From contig NC_083602.1 of the NCBI RefSeq assembly GCF_029168945.1, forward strand, positions 26,833,323 to 26,897,322: a stretch of 64,000 nt of DNA, written 5' to 3'. The DNA is from Cannabis sativa. Its lineage: Eukaryota > Streptophyta > Magnoliopsida > Rosales > Cannabaceae. Positions 1-11,128 of this stretch are shown here, piece after piece; the first letter of the stretch is position 1; every line of letters starts with the position of its first letter. The position numbers and the translations under genes are program-made. The notes beneath the pieces are model-generated. The model was not told the DNA's origin. It was given only the letters and a program-made list of their open reading frames with translations, and searched no databases.

Positions 1-469
1 GCTTATTCATTTCGAATTAGCTCCATAATATATCATTGGATGAATGGTCTATAAATCATTTCATGTCATTATATTTTCTCTTAAGAAATTCAATGATGCA
101 TATGATTATAATCCCGAAATTCTATTCCCAATTGATATAAATCCTCAATCTTAGAAATCTCCTACTTGTATGGGCAAATCAGACTTAGAATTAAATTAGT
201 AGTGGTGGTCCAAGATAGAATTACTCATTATATTTGGTATAAATTTTAAGTCTTTGACTTTAATTTTAGATTCCAAATAGAAATTTTCTTATATTTCTAA
301 TTCCAGATACAATACAGTTACACTTTCTCAAGTGTTTAATATCCATCTTTTATTAATGGATTCAAACTGTATGGAATATGAGATAGGTATTCTGTGACCA
401 GGATCCACTTGCACTATTCTAAGAATTCTTTTATAAACCTAAGTCATCAAAAGACACTACCACATTTTT

Positions 470-1885
470 TTTAATCTATGGCATTTGTATCTTGTTCATA
501 GTGGATTTGACAAGATCAATCTCTGCAAAGAGTTAATATGCCTATATCCACTGAAAGTAGTTCATCTCATTCGCAGATGGATGTACATTCAGGGGTGGAT
601 ATGAGTTTTTCGTTGTATTCTTAAAACGATAACTCTAGATTATACCTTTTAGCAAGAAATTTGAAATGTTTGAAAAATTTCATAAACTTCTAGCAATGGT
701 TAAAACCATTAAGGTAAGTGGTTAAAGATCTTGCGAACTGATAGGGGTGGAGAAATAGTTAATAGATATGCAGTTCAAAGATCATTAAATTGATTTTTGA
801 ATTATATCCAAACTTACCTCCCCAGAAATTTTGAGTTGCATGTTGATGATTAGTTACTAGTCGTTGCCTAAATCCTTCTATGGTAATACAATTTCAGAAT
901 GATGTAATGGTTGGCTACTTAATGTAAATCATTACTAGATTCATGGATGACCTAATCAAAATCTTAAGAAAAGCTAGAACTGTTAACCATGGTTTGTTAG
1001 CTATTCTAAGTGATTAGGGGTGGACCATCCCATTATCAATAGATAAGAAAGTGTTTGTTCAAACAAATACTACTTTTCTAAGATAATGACTAAGTCTGAA
1101 AACAAGTAGAAAATAAAGGAGATATTTTTCTTGATTCCAAAAGTGTTCTATCATCTTATATAACATATGATGATCCCACTGCCTCTGTTGTCTTGTCACA
1201 ACCAAAGAGGTTAATACCATTTAGTTTTCTTAGACATAATTCACGGTACCTTGTCGTAGTGGGAGAGTTTCTAGGAACTCACCTTCTTATGACTTGGGAG
1301 ACACTTGTGATTAAAATCCATTGTGAGTTTAAACAAGTAATGGATTGTTAAGATAAGAAACTAAGAAGAAAGCCAAAAGAACTATGGTTTAATCCAGTCA
1401 CATGGAATAACCTAAAGTTTTCTATTACAAGGACATAAAAGGAAATTTTAGTTTATATGTCTATTCAATGGACTTAACAAACTTCCTGTTCCTAGTATTA
1501 TAGGTTTGAGTTTATCTAAACCTATGGCTTGTGGTATACCTGGTAATTACTTACTCTAATGCAAGCAACTTACTTTAGTAAGATGCTGAAGCATTTTCTT
1601 TCTAATGGAAATCTATAGAAGCTTCACAACTTCTTAGGTATAGATTTTATTTATCTAAGGAAAAGTCTCAACTATTCCAGAAAAGATAAAGCCATGAAAG
1701 AATTTCTTAAATCAACAGTGAGAGGTCTTAGACGTGCTTTTGTATGCCTTAGACCAGACACCTGCTGTTGAGTGGGAGTAATGAGTAGGTATCAGATTAA
1801 TCCAGGAGAAGAACATTGGAAGACAATCAAGTAAATCTTAAGATAAAGAAGAGGAACTATATGTTAGTCTATAAGGGTGTGTTTA
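470..1885 (+). pseudogene. Collapsed copia pol relic (E1)
   Basis: No frame stays open, but short landmarks appear in the right order. A GAG-pre-integrase-like stretch lies at about 481-520 (GGCATTTG...GGATTTGACAAG). An integrase word is at about 592-620 (AGGGGTGGATATGAGTTTTT), and the DRGGE-type word GAACTGATAGGGGTGG at about 734-749. The reverse transcriptase end is near 1730-1760 (CTTAGACCAGACACCTGC). A stretch at about 1784-1885 reads as the MSRYQ...NPG...HW block before RNase H. The distances between landmarks are much shorter than in an intact copia pol such as element C, so many internal deletions have occurred. E2 shares the same collapsed structure. Confidence 0.7.
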
Positions 1886-2388
1886 AAACTCTTAGACTAC
1901 ACCATATCAGATTTCAAAATTTGCCTTTGTGCTAGTAAATCTTTCTGATAAGATGGTGGTTACTCTGGGGGTGGAATAGTGATTTTGGAGAAGTGTAAAA
2001 TCCTATCTGAAGTCTCTAGGTCTACCAGAGAGGGACTGAATGTTAAAGCTGCAGGAAAGGTACTTATTCAGTCTAAGGAAAGTTCTATACATCTTTGGCA
2101 CCATTCCAAATTGCCTTAAACTACTAGTGTTAATTTCCTGATTAACCAAAAGTAGTTGCCAAAGGTATAGAATCCAGTATCCCAAGAGAGTAGACATATA
2201 GAGAGGAATTTCACATTATCAATGATTTTGTGATTAAGGAAGAGTAATGGTGGAGAGAAGGTTGTGGTTAATTCAACCTTTCAGATCCTATTACGAGAAG
2301 TTTACTACTACTACACTTGATTTGTATATCAAGGTGTTGAGATTATTTGAAACGCACTTTTTGTTTTATATTAGTGCAAGTGGGAGTT

Positions 2389-4279
2389 TGTTGGGTTTTA
2401 TGCCCTAAATAAAACTCATTTCAATATAATGAGATTTACTTATTAATATAGATCAGAAATAACATTTAATGTTGCACAGTTCACATGATTTATTTCATGA
2501 TTATATGTACATAATGTATAAATTCATCTGAAACCCTTTTCACATACTTGATCCTGTTTATTGTGTCGTCAACACATTGGAAAGTAAACATGACTATGTG
2601 AATAAAGTTTCCTAGATTTATCAGACATAGGGTTTTACTGATATGATAATCTACAACAGAGTTTACTTGCATTTGGAGAAGTGCATGTTCTTTCCGCAGC
2701 ATTGGTTAAAGTAAAGCTCAGGTTGGATGCATGGAGTATGCATCGGAAGGGACCGATATTGAACTTTGACTTAGATTTATTAAACTTACCGTAATATCTA
2801 TTCAAGTCAATATCGCCTAGTTGATCCTAAATCAAATGTTCTTAATCCTGTTATGATTAGGCTCAATCTTGAAAGGCTATTCGTGTTCTTTGATTTGTTA
2901 GTTAAGCCTACTTTTAGGTCAGGGTGATACGTACATTTTGGGAACACGGTAGTGCAATTGAGTGGGAGCGCTAGCATAAACATGGAATCTATAGCTTCTA
3001 TCTGGCGAATAGTAAGCAAAGGATGATCTCCTTCGAGCTTGACCAAACGAACATAAATGGTGGAGTACTCATTTCACATAAGCTGAAATATCATTTATAC
3101 GGGGTCAAGTGTTTTAAGGATAAAATACATTGTAGGGTGTAACAGTAATTTAATCCCTTTACAGTGTATATCATTCATATAGAGGATCATTGATCACATT
3201 AGGATTATAACAATGGATAACTAATGATGTGTCTATATGGTGGAACATATAGAGCATTCTATATACTGAGAGTGCAATTCTAAGTTCTATGCGTGGATTC
3301 AACGAAGAATTAATAAGTTAGTGAATTTTAGTGCTAAATTCTTGATCTACTTATTGGAAGCTCGGTTATATAGACCCATGGTTCCCCCACTAGTTGAGAT
3401 AATATTGCTTGTAAGACTCATGTAATTGGTTTTGATTAATCAATTATAATTCTCAATTTAGACTATGTCTATTTGTGAATTTTTCACTAAGTAAGGGCGA
3501 AATTGTAAAGAAAGAGTTAATAGGGGCATATTTGTTAATTATGATACTTTGTATGGTTCAATTAATAAATATGATAAATGACAATATTATTTAATAATTA
3601 TTTATAGTTATTAAATAGTTAGAATTGGCATTTAAATGGTTGAATTAGAAAATTGGCGTTTTTGAGAAAATCAGATGCAGAAAAGATAAAACTGCAAAAT
3701 TGCAAAAAGTGAGGCCCAAATCCACTTGTATAGGGCCAGCCACTTTTGTAGGAAATTTAAACTGATTTTTTCATTATTTTAATGCCAAATAATTCAAACC
3801 TAACCCTAGTGGAATGCTATAAATAGATAGTGAAGGCTTTAGGAAATTTACACTAAAATTTCTACACTTCTGATTAAGAAAAAACTGAGCCTTCTCTCTC
3901 CCTATCTTTGGCTGACCCTTCTCTTTCTCCTTCCCTCTTCAATTTCGAAATTCTTAGTGTATGAGTAGTGCCCACACACAGTAAGTGATACCTCAATCAT
4001 AGTGAGGAAGATCGTGAAGAAAGATCATCAGCAAAGGAGATTCAGCATCAAAGATTCAGAGAAAGAGATCCAGGTTCAGATATTGATAATGCTCTGCTAC
4101 AGAAAGGAATCAATGGTTAGATATCTGAACGGAAGGAGTCATATTATTCCGCTGCACCTAATGTAAGGTTTCCTAAACTTTATATGTGTTTATTTCATCG
4201 TTTTAGAAAGTTCATATTTAGGGTGTTAATAAACATACTTGTGAGTAGATCTAAGATCCTGGTAAAATAATTTCCAACA
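2389..4279 (+). repeat. 3' LTR of E1 (family A)
   Basis: The LTR starts TGTTGGGTTTTATGCCC and ends TTTCCAACA, giving TG...CA termini with short inverted ends. It is preceded by a polypurine tract (AAGTGGGAGTT, 2378-2388). It contains a TATA box (TATAAATA, 3818-3825). It is about 1.89 kb and matches the two E2 LTRs closely throughout. The small open frames inside it on the minus strand also occur in the other family A LTRs and are not convincing genes. Confidence 0.93.
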
Positions 4280-4289
4280 CATATATCAA

Positions 4290-5363
4290 ACTCTCTACTA
4301 CATTTGCATATGGGATATTCTTCATTGCTTCTCTTTTTAAGTCGTCCTTGGGACAATGTTGCTTAGTAAATTTGTCTCTTTTAGAATAGGAACAGAACAA
4401 GGCTTACAAAAATTTTATGTTTAACCTGTTGAGCACACGATTAATGTAAGCTTTCTTGAGATAATCCAAGAAATTTTTGATTCTTATCATGATGAATCTC
4501 AATCTCCAAAACAAAAGATGCCTCTCCAAGATCCTTCATATCGAAAAAATGGTAGACATAAAAATTTTGGTCTGATTTGGTAATGACAAATCACTGCTGG
4601 CAAGTAAAATGTCGTCCACATAAAGAACAAGAAAAATATGACGACTCTCATTAATCTTCATATAAATACACTAGTCAAACTTGTTCTCGATGAAACCCAA
4701 TAGTGTCACAACCTTATCAAACTTCAAGTACCACTGGTGAGATGCCTATTTGAGACTATAAATGGATCATTTCAATTTGCAAACCAAATTGTCATTTCCA
4801 TTTTTCTCGAAGCCTTCAGGTTGAGACAAATAGACTTGCTCACTCAATTCTCCATTCAGAACAACAGTTTTAACAACCATTTGATGCAACTCTGAATCAA
4901 AGTGCGCAACTAAATCCATAATAATTCTAAATGAATCTTAAGTGAAAATAAGTTTGAAAGTTTAAGTGTAATCAATACACTCTTTGAGTAAAGCCTTTTG
5001 TCACTAACGTGATTTATACCTTTCAATATGTCCCTTATTATTCTTTTTAGTTCTTAAAATCCACTTGCAACCTATTGGTTTGAAACCATCAAGTAATAGA
5101 ACTAACTTCCACACATTATTTTTGTCCATGAACTTAATCATATCATCCATAGCTTTTATCCATTTTGAAGATTATGGACTATTAAGTGCTTCACTATAAG
5201 TGACAGGATTCACAAATTGATCAATATCATATTCTCCTTCTCCAAGGTAAACAAAATTATCATGACACTTTGTTGACTTCTTTTGTCTTTGAGATCTCCA
5301 TAGAAGAGGTACTTCTGGAATAACCTCTATTTGTTGATCATCATTTTGAATGACATATTCCAC
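4290..5363 (-). pseudogene. Copia reverse transcriptase relic (E0)
   Basis: On the minus strand, 5363-5172 is open for 63 codons and reads as the linker into RVT_2, ending VNPVTYSEALNSP. It continues after a stop as the WIKAMDDMIKFMDKN-type start of RT at about 5160-5100. The catalytic YVDD motif is recognisable on the minus strand near 4625-4600, followed by the LLASSD-type continuation. Stops and small indels occur throughout, so no protein is expected. The relic ends at the E1 insertion. Confidence 0.72.
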
Positions 5364-5659
5364 AATTGGATTTCTCCGATAACAAGACCCTCATTAACAA
5401 CAAAACCTTCTTCAATAATAGGACCCTCGTCATCTTAGATATTAGGAGCAATATATTCATCAGCAATGGGAGCGTTATCAACTAAAGTAAGAGTAAGACT
5501 GCTATTATTATCATCTCTTGAAAAAAAACATAGGAATAAAAATTCCTGTAGATGACTCCCTCATTTCAAGAGATGTTGAAGGAATATTTTTAGCAACATC
5601 AAATTCTAGAAATTTAGCAGTCTGAGATTCAATAATTTACATACCACGAGTAGGACAGT

Positions 5660-6500
5660 ATAAGTGATAGCCTTTTGAGTGCATTTGATAACCAATGAAA
5701 TAACAGCGAACTATTATCAAATCTAACTTTTTCAAATTAGAATCATAAATCCTTATTTTAGTTGGACAACCCTATACACGAAGATGATTCCGACTAGGCT
5801 TTCTCTCACTCCACAACTCAAAAGGGGTTTTGGGAACAGATTTACTTAGAACGCGATTTAAAATATAAGTTGCAGTCATAAGTGCTTCACCCCATAAAAA
5901 CTCTGGAAGATTTGATCTACTCATCAAGCATCTAACATATCCATGAGAGTGCGATTTCTCCTTTCAGCAAGGCCATTCTGCTCAAGTGAACCTGACATAG
6001 TGTATTGAGAAACTACACTATTTTCTGGAAAATATTCAGCAAAAGGCCTCATGTGTAGTCCAGATTTTGAATAACGACCATAATATTCTCCTCCACGATC
6101 TAAAAGAACAACTTTGATGACTCTTTCTAATTGTTTCTCAAGAACATTTCGAAAGATTTTGACTTTATCAAGAGCGTTAGATTTTTCTTGAATCAAGTGA
6201 AGCCATATTGAGAAAAATCATTTATGAAAGTTATGACATACGTGTATCCTTAACGTAGTGGAATAAGGTCCACTAATGTCAGTGTGGATAATCTCTAATA
6301 AAGATTGACTACGGTTGGCAGTCTTCTTTCTTGTTGTAGTCAATTTTTCACGAGTACAATCAACACAAGTATCCCAACTAGAAATATTAAGAGGATGAAG
6401 AAAATTTTAGCTAGAAGTAATCGATCAACTATTTCTTTAGAAATATGACCCAAATTATTGTGCCATAATAATAAGAATATTTCCTTAAAATAAGAGGAGA
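5660..6500 (-). pseudogene. Copia integrase relic (E0)
   Basis: Decayed integrase on the minus strand. A GAG-pre-integrase-like WHNNLGHISK stretch is at about 6460-6430. A CVDCTREKLT zinc-finger stretch is at about 6370-6340. IHTDISGP with the first catalytic Asp is near 6285-6260. The 90-codon open piece 6196-5924 carries DRGGE and [11 protein letters not shown], which hold the second Asp and the Glu. The usual PQQNG is replaced by SLEQNG. A gap of about 40 bases and stops near 6200 interrupt it. Confidence 0.75.
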
Positions 6501-7088
6501 AGTTAAGGGAGCCAATGACAATTTAAAAGACCATCAGAATAAAAAAAAATCACTAATCTAGAGTCAAACATAATGTCAACATTATGATTGGCAAAAGGAA
6601 AAGAATATCATTATTTAACCAAAAGCGGAAGCGAAATTGAATTCCTCTTAAAAGTAGGAACATAGAAGGTATTGTTCAAAGCAATCTGAACACTAAACTA
6701 TAATTCAAGAATAAATGTACCAACATAAATAATATCGAATCCAACATCATTGTCACTTTAAGCTTTGACTCTTTCTCACTTGGCTTTCTGAGATTCCTAG
6801 CCCCTGGTTGTGGTTGCTTTTATTCATATTTTCTCAATCTTTTTTTTTTTTGTTGGCCTTGAGTTAAGAAACATAGTGAGAAAATTCACGCTTTTCCTTT
6901 TAAAGTTGATTTCCTCAGCTACACACTGAGAAATGAGGTTACTGACACTCCGTGTTTTATTATAAGTTTTTAGGTTGTCTTGGTAAAGCTAAAAGGGGTA
7001 AGAAGTACATGAAGAACTCAAAGAATGGTGTAAGAGTCGGGAAGAGGAATATTGCGATCTTTCAAGTCGGACTGAACATTAATAATTT

Positions 7089-7560
7089 TTAAAATAAAAT
7101 CTCGCACTCCTTTGATTTATCATACTGAATGGTTGTCATTTCATTCATAAGATGTCCAGCTGCAACGTTTTCACGAGTGTAAAATAGTTTTTCTACTGTT
7201 TTGAAAAACTCATTAGCATTTGAGGTGTTTGGCAAACCATTAAATAAAAGTTCAGGAATTGAACTGTTCATAGCAATAAGACAAAGATGATTTGAATTTT
7301 TCCACTATGCATGAAGAGTTTTCTGGGTAATAGTGCTAATATCAGTAAGATCAGTAGATTTTTCTTCTCGCAGGCATAAGTCCAAATCTAGTATGCCTAA
7401 AGTAATTTTCACATCTCGTTTCCATGTCTTAAAGTTGGAAGCATTCAGAATTCAGATGAAAATATTATTGTTGTTCCCAAAAAGGAGGCCAAAAAATCTA
7501 AAAATTAAAACTTGATCAAGCTATATGAGCCAAACAATTAGAAAATACTGTAGAGTCAAC
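7089..7560 (-). pseudogene. Copia gag relic (E0)
   Basis: The 60-codon open piece 7271-7089 on the minus strand reads MNSSIPELLFNGLPNTSNAN and continues to a TTIQYDKSK stretch. This resembles the N-terminal half of a copia gag (UBN2-like). Similarity seems to extend upstream to about 7560 in broken frames. It lies where gag should be, between leader and integrase. No CCHC knuckle was found, so the 3' half of gag is lost or unrecognisable. Confidence 0.55.
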
Positions 7561-9020
7561 TGGTCATTATAAACTTCCCTTTGGGGTGAGAATATAACAC
7601 ACATGATCTACCTATATGAAGTTAACAATAAAGAAAAAATACATATCAATTAAGAATTTATTACCTTTAGGCAAATAAATTTCTTAAATAATATATATTA
7701 ATTCAAGCGAAAAACAATAATAAATATATATATTTAAATTATTACCTTTGGGCAAATAATTAAAACATACACATTTAATATTAACTCACTTCAAGGAATG
7801 TGAACTAATATATACAATTACTACCTTTGGACATGTAATTACACATATAGCCAACCAAAATAAATATTTTCTATAACATATGAAATTTGGTGATAAAATA
7901 ATCATTAAAAATTTAATAATTTTCAACCAAATTTCTAAAACAAGATATATTAATTGCGTGTAATATATTGATAATAAAAAATAAAGTATCCACCATAACA
8001 CATTATTTTTACATCAAACAATCAAGTTTTATAAATTTTAGAACAACAAATAATGGAAAAATGTGAAAGAAAGAATATTGGTGGAGATTACATTGTCAAG
8101 ATAAATCAAATAAGAGAGTGACTATATCAAACAAAACGAGAAGAAACTCAAAAAATTTACTATGATTTACGGATTTCGAAAAATCATCAAAAATTATTTT
8201 TAATAATTATTTTAAAAAAAATTTGAACAGCATAATTATCATTAAAACAATAATAATTATTAAACGAAGTCAAAAAAATTAATTAAAAATCACCAAAAAA
8301 TCAGAAATTAAATTCTAATAATGCTGGAAAAAAGAATCGTCGAAAACAGAGTCACAAAACTACCTCACTCTCTCTCACTCTCCGGCAGCTGCGAGTGGGC
8401 TTCGTCCCAGCAGGTTGTCTTCAACCTCTAGCAGCCACCATGGCTGTAAAACGGGTTTGTGCAACCCGGATCAGATCCATACGGATCGGGATGAAATTTC
8501 TGCCAAAAAAATGCACGAAAATGACTGGAAACTTAGGGGTTTTGTTCGGGTTTGAATTTCTAAGAGATCTATGGTGTTAATTTTGGGTATAAATGCAAGA
8601 AATTAAATAAATCTTATTGTGTAATCCGAAAATTTAAGAACCCCAAGCAACATATTTATCTCATCCAATTTGAAAATTAAACATGTAGAGACATTGTAAA
8701 TTAGTTGGTAATAAAATTTGCACAATCAATTTTAGTCAATAACTAATAGAATCAAAAAACCTAAAATTAATTTCATAAAAAAAAAAATACATAAACCCTA
8801 AAAGTTTAATCTTAAAATTCTCTTAATTTACTCAACGATTTTAGTCATATAAGATATCAATAGAAAGAGAATTTTATGATGAATAAGACTCCTAAACATT
8901 TAAGATTAAACAACGAAAAATTTAACAAAAAATAATAACGAAATTAATATGAAATTGTAAAAAATTAACATATACATATTAGTTGTTACATAAATTATAG
9001 GTTCTAAATCATATACAATT
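7561..9020 (-). other. E0 leader between primer site and gag, non-coding
   Basis: AT-rich sequence without a convincing gene. Three degenerate copies of a motif like TTACCTTTGGGCAAATAA begin near 7661, 7742 and 7821, so the spacing is about 80 bp. A GC-richer island at about 8340-8520 stands out from the surroundings. The only long frame there (8395-8580, plus strand) has no family resemblance I recognise. Confidence 0.5.
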
Positions 9021-9035
9021 GGCAATCTGATACCA
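9021..9035 (-). other. Primer-binding site of E0 (initiator tRNA-Met type)
   Basis: The minus strand reads TGGTATCAGATTGCC, two bases from the inner end of the LTR. TGGTATCAGA is the standard plant copia primer site complementary to the 3' end of initiator tRNA-Met. It fixes the element's orientation and identifies the adjacent LTR as the 5' LTR. Confidence 0.85.
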
Positions 9036-9037
9036 CA

Positions 9038-9440
9038 TGTTAGAAAAATTAATAATAAACCCAAGATCAATTTGTATATAACATAGAACACAATAATAAT
9101 ATATAATAATTAGGTTTGCGTACCTGATTGATCCATAGCAATTACCTCAATTCGATCCATAGCAATTACCTCAATTCGATAGTGGAATACTATCAACTAA
9201 GTCTTCCTTCCTAGATCTCTAAATCAGAAGCAGTTTATTATCTGATTATCAAAAGTATACAATTGTGATGAGACAATATGTATTTATTGAGTTAGGGAGG
9301 GGACTTAGCTAGATAACCCTAATTGGACTGCTCATCAAAGGCTTCAGTTAACTAGAAAAGCCCACACTTCTAGTTCACATAGACTTTACACATAGATGCT
9401 AAGCCCATTAACAAGTGATCACCAACAATATGGGCTAACA
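9038..9440 (-). repeat. 5' LTR of E0 (403 bp)
   Basis: On the minus strand it starts TGTTAGCCCATATTG and ends TTTTTCTAACA, so it has TG...CA ends with six-base inverted termini TGTTAG/CTAACA. It includes a TATA-like AATAAATACA stretch near 9284-9275 and a duplicated 24-bp unit. The matching 3' LTR is not in the window. Confidence 0.82.
9130..9177. repeat. Tandem duplication, 24 bp x 2, inside the E0 LTR
   Basis: Two perfect adjacent copies of a unit that starts GATCCATAGC and ends CTCAATTC occupy 9130-9153 and 9154-9177. They lie between the probable TATA box and the 3' end of the LTR, so they fall in the transcribed R/U5 part. Confidence 0.9.
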
Positions 9441-9642
9441 CAGCAAATAACTATTCAATCAACCCAAGTTTTAATAAAATCAATAAAATATAATGTAAGC
9501 CCAAATAAAAAGTCTAACATCCTCAGTTATGTTAAATTTTATTTTGGGCCTTTCATTTTGAAAAATTATAAAAAGGACCATGTGATAATTAAAATAGTAA
9601 AAATTGCCCCCTTTATCATATTTTTAGTGATTTTTTTTAAAA

Positions 9643-9735
9643 AAAGAGTAGCAGTATTATTTATTTTTAATAATTAATTTTTTGAAATCATCTCAAATCT
9701 AATTTAAGCTCAATTAAAAAAAATTGTTTAAAAAA
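9643..9735. repeat. AT-rich inverted repeat, left arm
   Basis: This arm is nearly the exact reverse complement of 10423-10511. It includes GAAATCATCTCAAATCTAAT, mirrored at about 10456-10475. The arms flank an inverted LINE piece of about 690 bp. Just outside each arm on its left is a direct, not inverted, repeat: ...AAATAGTAAAAATT near 9590-9606 and 10372-10388. Confidence 0.85.
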
Positions 9736-10136
9736 ATATTGGCTTTAGCAACCTGCTCATTCTTAAATGAGTTTTCTAGATTCCTAACAACATTGCTAGA
9801 TCGTAAAACAGGGGGAGGGGTATTAGAATTACCTTGAGCAATCGAGGCAGCACACCTCCGATTTGTTGAAAGGAAGTAGTCGAAATCTGCTTGTATTTCC
9901 TCCTGAAGTTTGATCTGGTGCAGAGAAGACCTAGGCGAAAGTGGAGGTCGAAAAAGGTCTTCTTGTGAATCATCTTCATCCTCCAAAAACACCATAGGTT
10001 CAACCTCAAGAACTTCCTCAATTTGCTTGGTCTTCCTCACATCAGCCGTGGATGTAGGTCCCTTCTTCTTCATCTTCCGTGTGTTCTTTGCCATTGAATT
10101 TTGCTTCCCCTGTATTTTTGCCCTAGTCTTAGCCAT
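9727..10136 (-). pseudogene. LINE ORF1 N-terminal fragment, inverted
   Basis: Minus-strand open frame with a plausible start MAKTRAKIQGKQNS at 10136. The frame is open upstream to 10193. It is basic at first (NTRKMKKKG), then acidic (VFLEDEDDSQED), and ends NEQVAKA where homology with the plus-strand copy stops near 9739. About 130 bp (9739-9869) is repeated in opposite orientation at 10540-10668. The plus-strand copy continues into a DUF4283-like region, so this is taken as the start of a plant L1 ORF1. It is truncated and not functional. Confidence 0.65.
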
Positions 10137-10422
10137 GGCCCCAATCTGAAAACCAGATCGCGAGGAGAGAGAGAATTCAGGGAAAAAGTCCAAAAAATAA
10201 AAGACCTATAATTAATTAAATAAAAATTTATATAATTTATATTTTTTTTTTGGAAGAAACTATATATCATCTTTAATATTTAGATTTTTTTTTTGGATGT
10301 CCCCTCTAGGTAAGTTCTAATTTGGACCATCCACTTTAAAAATATATATAAAAAGGATCCCTTGTGTTATTAAAATAGTAAAAATTAGTTCCTTCCATAC
10401 AATTTGTCAATATTGTTTTAAA

Positions 10423-10511
10423 CAATTTTTTTTTAATTGAGCTTAAATTAGATTTGAGATGATTTCAAAAAATTAATTATTAAAAATAAATAATACTGTT
10501 ACTCTTTTTGA
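10423..10511. repeat. AT-rich inverted repeat, right arm
   Basis: Reverse complement of 9643-9735 with few differences. The 10200-10420 stretch between the LINE start and this arm is AT-rich and contains GGACCATCC and AAAAAGGATCCC. I do not recognise it. Confidence 0.85.
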
Positions 10512-10539
10512 AAAAAAAAAAGTAATGATTTTGACTTCT

Positions 10540-11128
10540 TCCTTTGAGCAAATCGGAGGTGTGCTGCCTCGATTGCTCAAAGTAATTCTAATACCCCTAT
10601 TTTACGATCTGACAATGTTGTTAGGAATCTGGAAAACTCATTTAAGAATGAGCAGGTTGCTAAAGCAAAAGTTAAGATCAATTTAGAGGATATAGAAGAT
10701 GAAGTGGAATTTCGGAGACCTTCTTTAGTATGCTATGTGTTAGGAGCCAATCCTCCTTTATTAGTGATATATGGTTTCATTAGAAGGGTCTGGAATGGAG
10801 AAGTAGATAGGGTGGGAATGCTCACTTATGGAGTTTTTCTGGTTCGGTTTGACTCTATACAAACTAGGGACATGATTTTGAATGGAGGCTATGTCTTTTT
10901 TAATAAAAGACCAATGATCATGAAGGCTTGGGACCCTGATACCAATTTTAGGAAGGAGGATATCGTAACAATACCTATCTGGATCCAAGTTAAAGACCTG
11001 GAATTGAAATACTGGGGTAACAAATCTTTGTTCAAGATTGTTGGTCAATTGGGGAATCCTTTGCAGGTAGATGCAACAACTAAAGAGAGGAATAAGCTCT
11101 CTTTTCCTTGGGTTCTCATTGATGTTTC
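10540..11128 (+). pseudogene. LINE (L1-type) ORF1 fragment with DUF4283-like region
   Basis: Plus-strand LINE ORF1. After a degenerate start it is open from 10704 and reads FRRPSLVCYVLGANPP, then FIRRVWN, then MILNGGYVFFNKRPMIMKAW, then VTIPIWIQVKDLELKYWG. This is the typical DUF4283 pattern of plant L1 ORF1 proteins and reverse-transcriptase-linked nucleic-acid-binding regions. It is cut at 11128 by the E3 LTR, and the remaining frame to 11186 is LTR sequence. The zinc knuckle, ORF2 and poly(A) tail are not seen nearby. Confidence 0.78.

Larger units (their letters stand above)
1..4279 (+). mobile_element. E1: Ty1/copia element of family A, 3' part only
   Basis: The window opens inside the internal region of an LTR element, and its 3' LTR ends at 4279. 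The internal part matches 19326-21719 of the complete element E2 almost base for base, which fixes its identity and orientation. The 5' LTR and leader lie left of the window. It has no intact gag or pol. The base after the LTR (4280) begins minus-strand copia pol of E0, so E1 most likely inserted into E0. The left target-site copy is outside the window and this cannot be confirmed. Confidence 0.88.
4280..9440 (-). mobile_element. E0: old Ty1/copia element, minus strand
   Basis: Reading the minus strand from 9440 downward: a 403-bp LTR (9440-9038), an initiator-Met-type primer site (9035-9021), a leader of about 1.5 kb, a gag relic (about 7560-7089), GAG-pre-integrase and integrase relics (about 6500-5660), then the reverse transcriptase relic (5363-4290). 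The order gag-int-RT is diagnostic of copia. RNase H and the 3' LTR are missing, cut off by E1 at 4280. Stops and frameshifts are frequent, so this is an old copy. It belongs to a different lineage from the long-LTR families A, B and C. Confidence 0.85.

Noticed and set aside
2003..2197. Minus-strand 64-codon frame over the E1 relic
   Set aside because: Antisense to the collapsed pol, with no domain and not kept open in E2. Fortuitous.
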